A stretch of DNA of 64,000 nt from Owenia fusiformis (GCA_903813345.2 CAIIXF020000012.1:32308501-32372500); one strand, 5' to 3'; positions 39,801-45,358 are shown, counted from the first letter of the stretch. A program made the numbers and translations. Notes: generated from the sequence alone by a model not told the origin.

Positions 39801-41857
39801 TGGTCAACTATGGATTTCTTCATTCAGAATTTGATACTTATCAATTTTAAGTACTAAAACTTGATGTTTGTGTGTCCAGATATGCATCGTATAGCATGTT
39901 CTTTAATGCGCCATTCAAAGGTTTGCGTGAGACTGACAGCTCAATTTTTATTTTTTCAAATTCCCAACCCATATTGGCAAATTCCCGTACCCTGGGAGCA
40001 ACCTAATCAATCAATTCCCCATCCTATGAGCAATAATAGCGGATCAAATAAAGCCAAAATTCCAATTACTCGGAATAAGCATTTCAAAAGTAGCTACTCC
40101 TGGAATGTCCCTTAGACAATACTACTTCACAAATTCCCATCTGGGGCCTAGGAGGGTCTCAAACAAAACTTTGATTGGCCCATAACAAATGATTGATTGA
40201 AGAATATCCATAATTAAACCACACCCTTGTATCATTCACTCACAACATTAAACATATCTTTATCTACAGGGCAGTGGCTCTTAGTGTCATTGATCTTCCA
40301 ATTGTTGGTCAAAAGTGCTGTTTTTACACCTTCAGCATTGATACAATTTATAGCATCAACCATAGCTGGGATTGGTGCTCCTCTCTCTAGACCTGCGAAT
40401 TTGTCTATAATACCACGCATATTCACAGTAACTTGCCGACCAAGCTGAAATATTTGTCAAATATTATATCCCTTTATTTATTTATATACAGTAAAACCTG
40501 TAGAAGTGGAACACCCTGTAAGTTGAACACTTTTCAGTCCCATGATCAACTGTCTTCAACGTAAGTAAAACATTTCCTTAGTGGAACACTTTTTATCAGA
40601 GGTACCAACGGTGTTCCACTTCTGAAGGTTTTACTGTAATTATAAATGCCGCAGAATTTACCAATCATAAAGGTCATACAAATAAAATTTAGAGTTTTTT
40701 TGTTGAAATACAATCTCTATAAAACATTTATCATTTCTATACATTAAAATAATTCATGGACTTTATATTAATTTATATAAACAATGATTCCTGTTACATA
40801 GGTGGGGATAAACTGCTTTACAAAATGCTTTCTTATTTCTTGTTTTTCCACTTTGTTCTGCAATACAAACATTAGACGTCCTCAAGGCATTAACTAGACT
40901 ACCCATGTACAGCAAAACCTATATCTGAACACCTCTCCAAACTGAACACCTCTCAATGTGAACCCTTTTTAGTCCCATTTCACATCTTCCATCTGAGATT
41001 ACCATGATAACGACACTTTTTGGATTAGAAAGGTTTTACTGTATATTTTTGGTATATTACCTGTTTGGAGACCTCTTCACTGAAAGGCTTCCCAAAATCT
41101 TCAGCTGTTAGTTCTCCCCGATCGAGTGCTGCCCAAGACCCTGTCTCTCCACTAGCAACAATTGTCTTCAGTATGATTCCCTGTGGTAAACCATTCTGGG
41201 CCTCAAAATCTACAATGGAGTTTCTAATTTATCAAAAAATTTTATAAAATCTATTTCTAAATGTTCTAAACTTCAACATACCTAGCGTTGTTATACATAG
41301 AAATTCTTCTAAACCAAGTCTAGAGAGTGAAATACTGGACGGAATGCTATTTTGTGATCATGTTGTGTTGTGACAAAATAACATGGAGCCCCTTGACAGT
41401 ACTGTATCACATGCACTAGGACAAATAGGGTTTTCCCGATAAAAAATCAGCAGACCCTCCACTCTCCGTCCCAAGAACTTCAGTACATAAAGAGTGATAA
41501 AGAGGGATTTTCTTTTCATTCTCTCCTTTACACTTAATATTAATTCATCAACATGAATGCACTAATTTATTCATCTTTTTTATTCACACTTTTCAAGACT
41601 TTTTGGACAGCCCTCGTAAATATAAATCATTAAATTACATGTACACATGCATTACACCTATTTACAAATGTCAAATGAACTCACCAAAGAACACTTTGAA
41701 GGGAGGGGGGAGAATGACTCCTCCCATGTCAAATATGACAGCTTTGGTGCTCTTATCACGGCGTTGACTTGTGGTTGCCATAGCAACATTTTGGGTATGC
41801 TTATCTAGATGATGACGCAAAGTCTTTGTGCGGAGAACTTGACTGGCACGCATCATG
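12678..41857 (-). CDS. ACAD10: ACAD10-like multidomain acyl-CoA dehydrogenase gene, whole locus
   Basis: Twenty-one coding exons in one transcript path join with consistent phases: 41857-41685, 41209-41061, 40444-40244 or 39737-39531, 39077-38919, 38625-38451, 38064-37970, 37557-37442, 37305-37124, 36799-36649, 36446-36301, one of three kinase-end exons, 29599-29423, 28957-28785, 26100-25963, 25549-25440, 25022-24904, 23484-23291, 22506-22369, 20399-20256, 19992-19915, and one of four terminal exons. Coding length with the first copies is 3153 bases including stop (1050 residues). Domain order is HAD-like, APH-type kinase, acyl-CoA dehydrogenase, as in ACAD10; ACAD11 lacks the HAD part. Known role of the family: catabolism of 4-hydroxy fatty acids, in which the kinase phosphorylates the 4-hydroxyacyl-CoA and the dehydrogenase fold removes the phosphate. 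An acceptor (tattttcag) directly before the first ATG implies at least one further 5' exon upstream of 41857. Confidence 0.93.
12837..13275. repeat. Array of ~106-bp units copying the T4 acceptor and exon start
   Basis: Four degenerate copies of gggaaagtcttggcacacac ... cctggaaccatacat follow the real exon edge, near 12904-12955, 13010-13065, 13117-13170 and 13225-13270. Each carries the splice-acceptor region and the first ~40 bases of exon T4. Copies are diverged (for example catatggtgtacctgg), so they are older than the 23.5-kb array. Confidence 0.8.
13375..14205. repeat. ~20-bp minisatellite in ACAD10-like intron
   Basis: Tandem copies of agttatgcaacatgtttccc alternating with a gagctatgcaacatgttct form. 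It is regular from about 13750 to 14205 and degenerate before that. The open frames seen through it on the + strand translate to repetitive peptides and are artefacts of the repeat. Confidence 0.93.
14206..15464. other. Intron of ACAD10-like gene, no feature seen
   Basis: AT-rich sequence between terminal exons T3 and T4. I see no exon, no clear repeat unit and no long ORF. Confidence 0.5.
15465..15600. mobile_element. Small inverted-repeat element (MITE-like)
   Basis: The ends ggggccattaacagaaactt and aagtttctgttaatgacccc are inverted copies (~20 bp, near-perfect) about 135 bp apart. The interior has no coding capacity and is itself partly palindromic (gaattcataa on both sides). Confidence 0.75.
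15990..16235. repeat. ~35-bp array copying the T3 stop-codon end
   Basis: About seven copies of tcatgactaaagtttggcct plus gttgtttcttg. Read on the minus strand, the last unit is the real 3' end of exon T3, encoding ...KKQQAKL and its TAG; the other units lie downstream of the stop. The array therefore starts inside the coding sequence and runs on into the 3' untranslated region. Confidence 0.85.
16202..16363 (-). CDS. ACAD10: ACAD10-like terminal exon T3 (ends -AKL)
   Basis: The acceptor (ttttgttttccag) gives a phase-0 exon of 53 codons and a TAG at 16202-16204. It begins [20 protein letters not shown], carries [10 protein letters not shown] and ends QQAKL, a PTS1-type tail. Same intron phase and core motif as T1, T2 and T4, but with its own stop, so it must be an alternative last exon rather than an added one. 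Confidence 0.88.
   Translation of the reverse strand, partial: SFGGMGVCQDTPLAPMYAGVRCLRIADGPDEVHRRMVARIEFYRQYKKQQAKL
16400..16625. mobile_element. Member of the GTCACCAC repeat family (minus orientation)
   Basis: Contains gatgccaaacacc, aaaaaagttggagac and catatgtcaccacttctgg-type segments shared in order with copies near 31294-31395, 38690-38790, 60893-61015, 62080-62165 and 63246-63395. The short inverted ends are of the gtcaccac / gtggtgac type. A non-autonomous, dispersed element. Confidence 0.65.
17485..18130. repeat. Degenerate duplicates of the T1/T2 3' end and 3' flank
   Basis: Fragments near 17500-17600, 17865-17945 and 18040-18115 repeat the sequence that ends exons T1 and T2 (in plus orientation: ttagaaattgcatattttct, gctctcgtgttgagcaattt). 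None has an intact frame or acceptor. They are remnants of further terminal-exon copies or of tandem duplication of the 3' edge. Part of 17630-17830 is a separate gtagccagg-type dispersed repeat. Confidence 0.65.
17630..17830. mobile_element. Dispersed repeat with cccgtagccagg / cctggctacaggcc ends
   Basis: The ends ggcccgtagccagga and cctggctacaggcctg are inverted, and the interior (aaaatcacttaaaaggtgct...) has no ORF. Related pieces occur near 6130-6320, 25768-25912, 36880-36990, 37600-37790, 38100-38250 and 55795-56005. A short non-autonomous element common in introns of this locus. Confidence 0.7.
18204..18356 (-). CDS. ACAD10: ACAD10-like terminal exon T2 (ends -SKL)
   Basis: The acceptor (tttttaaag) gives a phase-0 exon of 50 codons with TAA at 18204-18206. 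It begins [20 protein letters not shown], has [10 protein letters not shown] and ends YAISKL. By my own hand comparison it is about 82% identical to T1 (9 of 50 residues differ). SKL is the canonical PTS1. Confidence 0.88.
   Translation of the reverse strand, partial: AFGGAGVSSDVVLAKFYTKVRTLRLADGPDEVHKRKIAQHESRKYAISKL
18390..18395 (-). terminator. Candidate polyadenylation signal AATAAA for T1 isoform
   Basis: AATAAA on the minus strand lies about 145 bases after the T1 stop and before the T2 acceptor. This would let a transcript ending in T1 be cleaved before T2 is spliced. Hexamers of this kind are common in AT-rich DNA, so support is modest. Confidence 0.35.
18538..18690 (-). CDS. ACAD10: ACAD10-like terminal exon T1 (ends -SKL)
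   Basis: First of the four terminal exons in transcript order. The acceptor (ttattttcaag) opens a phase-0 exon of 50 codons and TAG at 18538-18540. It begins [20 protein letters not shown], has [10 protein letters not shown] and ends YAISKL. This segment forms the last helices of the acyl-CoA dehydrogenase fold. In most acyl-CoA dehydrogenases the matching ...YEG... region is near the active site; ACAD10/11 proteins have ADGPDEVH there. Confidence 0.9.
   Translation of the reverse strand, partial: AFGGAGVNSDVVLAHLFANVRTLRIADGPDEVHARKIAQYESRKYAISKL
19640..19773. mobile_element. Small inverted-repeat element with TA ends
   Basis: The ends tagggagtttaagcttaca and tgtaagcttaaactcccta are perfect inverted copies about 134 bp apart. 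The outermost TA on each side is consistent with a Tc1/mariner-type target site. No coding capacity. Confidence 0.8.
19915..20399 (-). CDS. ACAD10: ACAD10-like exons encoding the C-terminal helical domain (two exons)
   Basis: Exon 20399-20256 (48 codons, phase 0) starts [20 protein letters not shown] and ends HMMDTVGNK; exon 19992-19915 (26 codons) runs [10 protein letters not shown] to ARVIDRAIQ. Both belong to the C-terminal four-helix part of acyl-CoA dehydrogenases, where the R-x-x-F-G-K-P segment helps bind FAD of the neighbouring subunit. The next exon is one of T1-T4, all in phase 0. Confidence 0.92.
20583..21287 (+). CDS. Fibrinogen-related protein, single-exon FReD nested in ACAD10-like intron
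   Basis: One open frame of 234 codons holds a whole fibrinogen-like domain: first Cys and [13 protein letters not shown] near residues 35-50, [16 protein letters not shown], the [10 protein letters not shown] block, [13 protein letters not shown], and a calcium loop [10 protein letters not shown]. The usual NCA...C..NLNG end is replaced by GDGCSGAV...YCISWYF, so the binding pocket is altered. The 452-base exon at 8530 covers only half of such a domain, so this copy has lost at least one intron, which suggests retroposition. The start is uncertain: the first ~25 residues are weakly hydrophobic, and acceptor-like sites (gttttccag, tttgttccag) at about 20627 and 20647 could instead mark an exon. 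It lies antiparallel inside the intron between 22369 and 20399. Confidence 0.82.
   Translation: MIVASGIRIYMYMFSSIVFVPEAPNNAPFTGAEDCFRLPDGIHTITPKNGKQFLARCEAGWLILAHRFDGSVDFNVEWILYKHGFGFLKGGHFKGMDNIVAVLQQKKFKARFELTTWENETRYAEYTTFDINDEKDKYRLNIDGYNGTAGDSMRASNGDQFSTNDSDNDGPYWFGDGCSGAVASIFGEYPNGPKCPNAHYCISWYFWPTDLPGVDSNSLYSFKEVKLKIQPIPM
22369..22506 (-). CDS. ACAD10: ACAD10-like exon, dehydrogenase core
   Basis: Phase-0 exon of 46 codons starting [20 protein letters not shown] with [11 protein letters not shown] following. The G-x-G-R-I-H-x-C-x-R segment is typical of the acyl-CoA dehydrogenase C-terminal domain and of ACAD10/11 in particular. The donor is gtaggt. Confidence 0.93.
22575..22745. mobile_element. 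Dispersed ~190-bp repeat (cagtgatctcc family)
   Basis: It begins ccagtgatctcctcagcatt and includes gcaagtgggtgcagcacc. Copies occur at about 43660-43795 (opposite orientation) and 50065-50270. The unit has no ORF of note and is probably a small non-autonomous element. Confidence 0.75.
23291..23484 (-). CDS. ACAD10: ACAD10-like exon, dehydrogenase beta domain
   Basis: Acceptor (tgtattctag) in phase 1, 194 bases. Translation begins [17 protein letters not shown] and continues [30 protein letters not shown]. This is the middle beta domain of the dehydrogenase. Directly upstream of its acceptor lies a 106-bp tandem array made of this acceptor and the first ~92 bases of this exon. Confidence 0.94.
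23485..24650. repeat. 106-bp array of acceptor plus 5' exon copies
   Basis: Eleven units. The gcacctaga landmark falls at 23481, 23587, 23693, 23799, 23905, 24011, 24117, 24222, 24328, 24434, 24540 and 24646. On the minus strand each unit is the splice acceptor tctatgtattctag followed by the first ~92 bases of the adjoining coding exon, with no donor. A unit is 35 codons plus one base, so successive units do not share a frame. Copies are over 95% alike by eye, so the array is young or homogenised. Confidence 0.95.
24904..25022 (-). CDS. ACAD10: ACAD10-like exon, FAD/substrate-binding segment
   Basis: 119 bases, phase 2 in and phase 1 out. It encodes [20 protein letters not shown] and later [10 protein letters not shown]. 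The M-T-E-P-x-V-A-S-S-D-A run is the FAD-contacting motif of ACAD10/11-type dehydrogenases, and the GxKWW(I/T)SG motif is shared across the superfamily. Its acceptor and first ~30 bases are copied in the 50-bp array next door. Confidence 0.95.
25023..25290. repeat. 50-bp array of acceptor plus exon start
   Basis: Six acctgaaatc landmarks at exact 50-base steps (25021, 25071, 25121, 25171, 25221, 25271). Each unit holds, on the minus strand, the acceptor gatttcag and the first 30 bases of the exon that encodes [10 protein letters not shown]. Units are nearly identical. Confidence 0.95.
25440..25549 (-). CDS. ACAD10: ACAD10-like exon, dehydrogenase N-terminal domain end
   Basis: 110 bases, phase 0 in and phase 2 out; donor gtacat. 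It encodes [20 protein letters not shown] followed by [26 protein letters not shown] is a hallmark stretch of ACAD10/11. Confidence 0.92.
25963..26100 (-). CDS. ACAD10: ACAD10-like exon, dehydrogenase N-terminal domain
   Basis: 46 codons, phase 0 both ends. It begins [20 protein letters not shown] and continues [18 protein letters not shown]. It is strongly ACAD10/11-like. The donor is gtaact. Confidence 0.93.
26289..26435. mobile_element. Palindromic hairpin element (ggttcaggatattggg family)
   Basis: Arms run from tatcctatatgaggttcagg to the complementary cctgaaccgactataggata, centred on gagggccgcaggtcccgagg. Near-identical hairpins lie at 27775-27905 and 28335-28465. No coding capacity. 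All three sit beside copies of the larger foldback element in this intron. Confidence 0.8.
26436..27237. mobile_element. Large foldback element, ~400-bp inverted arms
   Basis: An ~802-bp inverted repeat with almost no spacer, centred near 26849 on gggataaatatttatccc. Both arms contain, in mirror order, the segments tggtcatctggttcacattg, ttttgttttcttggcc, cgctcgcatat and cgtccaagtatggg. The arms are similar but not identical, so the sequence is not a simple assembly mirror. A single arm is present again at 27915-28333. Confidence 0.85.
27618..27768. mobile_element. Palindromic hairpin element (ggttttggatacag family)
   Basis: The arms ggtttggatacaggaaatat and the complementary ccctgtatccaaaacc enclose a GC-rich centre of the ccctcggg/cccttcgg type. 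Related to the hairpin at 3741-3878. Confidence 0.75.
27915..28333. mobile_element. Single-arm copy of the foldback element, flanked by hairpins
   Basis: Matches the right arm of 26436-27237 from cccatacttggacgtgttac to ccaagattggtatgggataa. Hairpin elements of the ggttcaggatattggg family flank it at 27775-27905 and 28335-28465, in the same way as at 26289-26435, so the hairpin and the arm may move together. Confidence 0.8.
28785..28957 (-). CDS. ACAD10: ACAD10-like exon, start of dehydrogenase domain
   Basis: 173 bases, phase 1 in and phase 0 out; donor gtgaga. It encodes [20 protein letters not shown] then KHVAPAEEP and VHPLVEELK, the first helices of the acyl-CoA dehydrogenase domain. It contains an internal Met at its second codon; a start here would give a stand-alone dehydrogenase, but I see no evidence that it is used. 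Confidence 0.92.
29016..29173. mobile_element. Pogo/Tigger-like MITE, TA-flanked
   Basis: It begins cagtaaaacctgtctaagtg after TA and ends in agatttcactg before TA. The interior consists of tggaacacc / ggtgttccac motifs. One of many copies in the window (see 40489-40636). Confidence 0.75.
29423..29599 (-). CDS. ACAD10: ACAD10-like linker exon with Asn-rich tract
   Basis: 177 bases, phase 1 at both ends; acceptor gtgttctag, donor gtatgt. It starts [20 protein letters not shown], a stretch conserved in ACAD10 after the kinase domain, then passes into a run of about 20 residues rich in Asn (tracts of NNNN and SNYNNS) encoded by a ttg/ctattg microsatellite. The tract lies in the interdomain linker, where length change should be tolerated. 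Confidence 0.9.
31433..32524 (-). pseudogene. Decayed mariner-type transposon
   Basis: Ends cgaggggtgatccaaaagtc and its inverse lie at 31433 and 32524, each flanked by TA. The inverted similarity extends about 190 bp inward, through ccctgccacccggaacggta. On the minus strand, the translation around 32000-32060 and 31750-31860 recalls the C-terminal part of mariner-family transposases (a YS..M..C.FLPF pattern, then WFEKC...G.Y). Frames are broken and the N-terminal half is absent. Confidence 0.7.
32698..32750 (-). pseudogene. Fragment of a fourth kinase-end exon
   Basis: The sequence encodes [13 protein letters not shown] followed by the same donor (gtaggtg) as exon J3, but the first two thirds of the exon and the acceptor are missing. 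It appears to be a partial tandem duplicate of the 3' part of J3, about 80 bases downstream in transcript order. Confidence 0.8.
32779..32961 (-). CDS. ACAD10: ACAD10-like alternative kinase-end exon J3
   Basis: 183 bases, phase 1 at both ends; acceptor gggttacag, donor gtaggt. It encodes [20 protein letters not shown] and then [19 protein letters not shown]. It is homologous in position and pattern to J1 and J2 (EY...Y...MG, FR..AI.QGV.KRA..G) but the most diverged, with [10 protein letters not shown] where J1 has [10 protein letters not shown]. Confidence 0.88.
34071..34250 (-). CDS. ACAD10: ACAD10-like alternative kinase-end exon J2
   Basis: 180 bases, phase 1 both ends; acceptor catccatccag (weak pyrimidine tract), donor gtacgt. 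It encodes [20 protein letters not shown], then [20 protein letters not shown]. The core ILQGVYKR is the ACAD10 consensus. Confidence 0.88.
34560..34742 (-). CDS. ACAD10: ACAD10-like alternative kinase-end exon J1
   Basis: 183 bases, phase 1 both ends; acceptor tctcctcaaag, donor gtatgt. It encodes [20 protein letters not shown], then [20 protein letters not shown]. It has the closest overall pattern to the vertebrate ACAD10 exon at this position. It is first of the three copies in transcript order. Confidence 0.9.
35810..36030. repeat. ggggcggatct / gggcccccaa repeat element
   Basis: It begins caggggcggatctgggaacc, runs through G-runs and repeated gggcccaaatttt / ttttggggcc motifs, and ends with ggggggggcccgggccccca. 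The ends are GC-rich within AT-rich DNA. No gene. It is a dispersed-repeat type element in the intron between 36301 and 34742. Confidence 0.6.
36301..37557 (-). CDS. ACAD10: ACAD10-like exons encoding the APH-type kinase core (four exons)
   Basis: Exons 37557-37442, 37305-37124, 36799-36649 and 36446-36301. In order they encode [20 protein letters not shown] and [33 protein letters not shown]; the Brenner-type catalytic loop split over an intron as HGDFR|LDN (Asp and Asn of the HxDxxxxN motif present); and [17 protein letters not shown], which carries the metal-binding Asp. All key residues of an aminoglycoside-phosphotransferase fold are there, so an active kinase is expected. Phases 0-2-1-2-1 join without error. 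Confidence 0.94.
37970..38625 (-). CDS. ACAD10: ACAD10-like exons joining HAD and kinase domains (two exons)
   Basis: Exon 38625-38451 (phase 0 in, 1 out) encodes [20 protein letters not shown] and the linker [10 protein letters not shown]; exon 38064-37970 encodes [20 protein letters not shown] and [16 protein letters not shown] is the glycine-rich start of the ACAD10/11 kinase, and V-L-R-K-K-P holds the ATP-contacting Lys. Confidence 0.93.
38919..39077 (-). CDS. ACAD10: ACAD10-like exon, HAD motifs III and IV
   Basis: 53 codons, phase 0 both ends. It encodes [20 protein letters not shown], then [10 protein letters not shown]. The K of GMRKPDP is HAD motif III and the DD of FLDD is motif IV, so the late part of the HAD active site is intact. 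Confidence 0.94.
39531..39737 (-). CDS. ACAD10: ACAD10-like alternative HAD exon C2
   Basis: 69 codons, phase 0 both ends; acceptor ttttttggcag, donor gtgagt. It begins [20 protein letters not shown], has [10 protein letters not shown] (HAD motif II T-N-N) and ends PEKFDV. Homologous to C1 by start (LGRQV), middle (DA.(D/N)CI.AEG.KTA) and end (F(D/N)V), so the two are alternatives for the same protein segment. Confidence 0.88.
40244..40444 (-). CDS. ACAD10: ACAD10-like alternative HAD exon C1
   Basis: 67 codons, phase 0 both ends; acceptor aatatttcag, donor gtgagt. It begins [20 protein letters not shown], has [10 protein letters not shown] (HAD motif II) and ends DKDMFNV. In transcript order it precedes C2. 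Including both would repeat HAD motif II and disrupt the fold, so one-or-the-other use is inferred. Confidence 0.88.
40489..40636. mobile_element. Pogo/Tigger-like MITE, TA-flanked, complete
   Basis: 148 bp from cagtaaaacctgtagaagtg to aggttttactg, with TA on both sides. Sub-terminal gtggaacacc / ggtgttccac inverted motifs. The CAGT start, TA duplication and lack of ORF fit a non-autonomous pogo/Tigger relative. Other copies or fragments: 15650-15780, 25660-25760, 29016-29173, 29860-30195, 38270-38345, 40909-41040, 59805-59995 and 61295-61590. Confidence 0.82.
41061..41209 (-). CDS. ACAD10: ACAD10-like exon, HAD cap region
   Basis: 149 bases, phase 1 in and 0 out; acceptor ccattgtag, donor gtaata. 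It encodes [20 protein letters not shown], then [20 protein letters not shown]. It corresponds to the helical cap part of the ACAD10 HAD domain. Confidence 0.9.
41685..41857 (-). CDS. ACAD10: ACAD10-like first coding exon with basic leader and HAD motif I
   Basis: Start at 41854-41856 (Met-Met). The acceptor tattttcag immediately precedes it, so the 5' untranslated region begins in another exon. The first ~37 residues are basic and nearly free of acids ([20 protein letters not shown]), consistent with a mitochondrial leader. The HAD motif I follows as [14 protein letters not shown] with the nucleophile Asp at residue 43; the second motif Asp is replaced by Gly, as in vertebrate ACAD10. Donor gtgagt, phase 1. 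Confidence 0.88.
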
Positions 41858-44330
41858 CTGAAAATAAATATCTGATTGTAAGATGCATTCAACTGGGAGA
41901 ACTATAGCCTGGGGTACATCACATCTTTCAAAATGTCCACCATCAAAAACCTCGGCAATACTTTCCAAATGGATTAACAAATTATACCTAAATGAATGTA
42001 CAATGCACATTTGAAACCTGGATAAAAAATGTCAGGCGAATGACTCAGCAAGTTGAGACTGCCAAAACTTTTGTCACTGAGTGAGAATGTGTGTAGAGTA
42101 CATTTCACTGTTTAACTACGTCAGTAAAAGCTAAAAAATTAGAAATCAAAATATCATTTTGCAATAATATATGGAAAAATATATTCGTATTGTACACGAA
42201 TGACATTTGTATATCTTGGATTGCTTCTAGTTTGGCTTATAAAGTGTGTGGCCTCTTATATTTGGATGCGTCTCTGCCATGTTATTTTCAATAAATTAAC
42301 ATGGCTGAAATTCTTCAAATTACAAGACGGCACAGGCTTATTGCACAAAAACTAAAAAATCTGAAATATACAAATGTCATTCATGTACATTATGAATATA
42401 CTTTTCCATATATTATTGCCCAATGGTCTCCCAATTTCTTATTTTTGCCGTTCTACTGACGCAATGAAGCACTAGTGCAATGGACTCTAGCAAATGAATG
42501 TTTGAATCAACTGAGATGAGAAGTATGTGTATAGCTAGATTAATGCCAACAGTTATTGACTTTTGAAATATAACATAGGGCTGAACAAGACCTCCTCTGT
42601 ATGACTAAACTTTAGCCAAGTTCACGGTAGGTATGGAACTCGATAATGTATAATGCCTAACTGTAAATTGAAATTAATATATATGACCAATTCATGGGTG
42701 TAGCGCTATACTTATGAGTAGTACGCCACCATGGGAATATGGGGTGAGCGAAGCGAAAACGAGCGTTCAGGGGGGGGAATTTTGAGTTTTTTTGTACATG
42801 TATTTGAAGTGTATTTGCAACCATTCTGGTACGCCTGTACAAACCAGTCGTACTGGGAGCTTCGCCTATGCAATTATAAGGCTTATATTTGCTCAAAATC
42901 ATAAAAGGGTAAACTATTCCATAAATTGTACTAATGGTGTACTTTTATTTAGATGTTTTGAACCTTTGAACTTTGTCACAATTTTTTACAAACTTTTATT
43001 GCAGTTTCTAAATTGCGATAAATTGACGTATAATACATAATCACACGAGATATTAAAAACTTACATTCTATGGGGAATATCCAATAAATGATACAATGCA
43101 TGGATCGCTTACTCCATCATACACCAAGATATTTTGGAAAAACAAGTCAAAATAGAACTTTTGGACTTTACTGAGTGAAAGTAGGTCAAGAGCTGCACTC
43201 AGAAATTGTACATTTTGGTAATACAATGATTATAATCTTGAATCCACACTTCCTCGTATAAAGAATATGATCTAAATATGAACAGGACGACTAAACATAT
43301 AAGCCTGAAGGGTTACTAGGGAAACAGATATCTCAATCTTCACATGGTATTTGGATTTATCATTTTACTCTGATATGTACAAATTGGTAGTCTTATTAAA
43401 ATGCACAACAGGCAAATCTCAGAATCACAAATATTACACTAAATCCCAATTGCCAATAATAACACAAACAGCAGAAACTCCATCATTTAATTACTGCGGA
43501 AATATATACTGGAAAACAGCTAGTTTTTTTTATATCAGCTGTACAGTTCCATACTTGCATAAGTTCAGTAAAAGTTAATTTTGTGTTTTATGTTCTGATG
43601 AGGGTCAAATCTAAGTAACAAATAAATAAAAAAATCGTTGTTCATTCCATATTGTATGCAGTTTTGTCCACAGAATTTTTTCTCAAGTGGGTGCAAAATT
43701 TTCTTTTTCACAATTCAAACCAAAATTGGTCAAAATATGCCAATTTTCATGATTTTTTAGGTGCTGCTTTAATGCTGGGGAGATCACTGGTATGCATTAA
43801 TTATTTATTGAAGAATATTATATTATAAATACATAACACATACTAAGAGAGAAATTGATAATTGAAGGTTGAAATATACAATCTGTAAAAATTTTCAATC
43901 TGGCAACTCCTTTCACTATTTTGTTAGTTTCCTTAACCATATTTTGCCCTTTTTTCAAAATATGACTTGCCCATTTTAAAATGGAAAATGAGACCAAAAG
44001 ACCACCAAAAATAACTGACATTGGGGGATGAATAATAAATAGCCAAAATAGTGTTCATATATCGAATACTTTGGCCTTAGGAAACAACTGAAATGTATAA
44101 ACCTACAAAAACAATACAACAACTAATAGTACTCCATCTATTTCAAAGTACCATACATGTACATAAAAATACAACTATGTTACATTTATTATAGATTGTT
44201 TATTTTTCTTATATTATAAAAACTTGTACACATGTACTAACAATATGCAATCACATTGTATTAACTCAGAAACATAATCACGACAATGTTAGTAGTCTCT
44301 TATGTATATTGTTCATTTGTATTCTCACAG
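41858..44330. other. Upstream region of ACAD10-like gene
   Basis: The promoter and non-coding first exon of the ACAD10-like gene should lie here, but I cannot place them. Repeats present: a ~340-bp inverted-repeat element (42119-42461), a patch near 42690-42780 with repeated gcgaagcgaaaacgagcg, and a cagtgatctcc-family copy (43660-43795). No coding exon seen. Confidence 0.5.
42119..42461. mobile_element. MITE with ~60-bp inverted ends
   Basis: The ends cgtcagtaaaagctaaaaaa and the inverse ending ttctactgacg match over roughly 60 bp, including gcaataatatatgg / ccatatattattgc. Another member with the same interior (gcttctctgccatgttattt) is at about 55060-55290, in LRRC43 intron 1. Confidence 0.78.
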
Positions 44331-44586
44331 TCAGGTGGGGGGGTGTATAGAGATATCGTATATCGTATAAGAGCGTGAAAATTTATTGTATATTGTATAA
44401 GAGGGGCCAAAATTTATCGTATATGGTACAAGAGAAGAAAAAAATATGGTATATGGTACAAGAGAAATATATGGTATATGGTATCTAAAGGAATCTGAAG
44501 TCTTAATATGTCACCAGTTACCTAAATATTTTATCTAAAACAATTAAACATGCCTAATATGAATAGCCATTAGCACCACAACATAA

Positions 44587-45171
44587 ATGCTTGACTTTAG
44601 TAGACTGTTCCCACACGCCGTGGATAATTTAATCATGAGAGCAGGCAATCTGCCATTTATTTATCATACAAATGAAAAATACTACGAGCGAATGGCGTCT
44701 AATATACACATGACTCTTGATAAAATGCCCCAAATTCCCAAGCAGGAGCATAATCATCTGGATCCTGGAGAAGTACAACTCCTGCAAGACTATAGAAAAT
44801 CATACCTTCAAGGTGTTCGGCAGCTGGCCATACGAAGTCAAACTACAAAAGACAAAGTTGGTACACTTCCGCTGTACGCTTATTCTACACCAACAGTAAA
44901 GGAGGATCATGAATATGTCAATATGGAAATGGATGATATCTTCAAAGGTCAAAACACACCACAACTTATAGCTAGATTCGCAAAAACCTCAATATTATGT
45001 GTAAAAACGAAAAGAGAGGTCCGTCTATGTGTTGTATCGATTGAGGTAACAGACGATGACAGACTGATTCAGGCCAAATGGCTTGAAAATACAGAAAGAG
45101 ATGTTACATCATTCAGGGCTGTCAACTTGGGACCACCTAATATGAGTGACTTCAAAATGTTGGACACCTAA
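44587..45171 (+). CDS. Unrecognised 194-residue ORF inside the 5-kb element
   Basis: The longest non-repetitive ORF without a family match. Composition is that of a globular soluble protein, with no signal peptide or membrane segment: acidic/basic mix, two Cys-containing strands near residues 138-150 (ILCVKTKREVRLCVVSIEV) and a helical middle (GEVQLLQDYRKSYLQGVRQL). The last ~10 codons run into a gaacacc-type repeat, so the true 3' end may be an intron or a truncation. It could be a captured host-gene exon or an element protein. I do not assign a function. Confidence 0.45.
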   Translation: MLDFSRLFPHAVDNLIMRAGNLPFIYHTNEKYYERMASNIHMTLDKMPQIPKQEHNHLDPGEVQLLQDYRKSYLQGVRQLAIRSQTTKDKVGTLPLYAYSTPTVKEDHEYVNMEMDDIFKGQNTPQLIARFAKTSILCVKTKREVRLCVVSIEVTDDDRLIQAKWLENTERDVTSFRAVNLGPPNMSDFKMLDT

Positions 45172-45310
45172 GTCCAAATCTGAACACCTTTGTCCAAATT
45201 TTGAACACCTTTGGCCAACTTTTAAACACCTTTGGCCAAAGTTTGAGCACCTTTGCCAAACTTTGAACACCTCAAATTTTTCGCGCTCGCTACGCTCGCG
45301 ATATCGTCAA

Positions 45311-45311
<1 letters not shown>

Positions 45312-45349
<38 letters not shown>

Positions 45350-45358
45350 AGGTACGAA
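45312..45358. repeat. Poly-G run of 47 bases
   Basis: An uninterrupted G homopolymer followed by taggtacgaac. Long G runs like this are prone to length error in sequencing; the frames through it are artefacts. A comparable C run (24 bases) lies at 55830-55853. Confidence 0.95.

Noticed and set aside
39861-40115. 84-codon + strand frame between the alternative HAD exons
   Set aside because: No motif, no splice context, and antisense to the gene; nothing supports coding.
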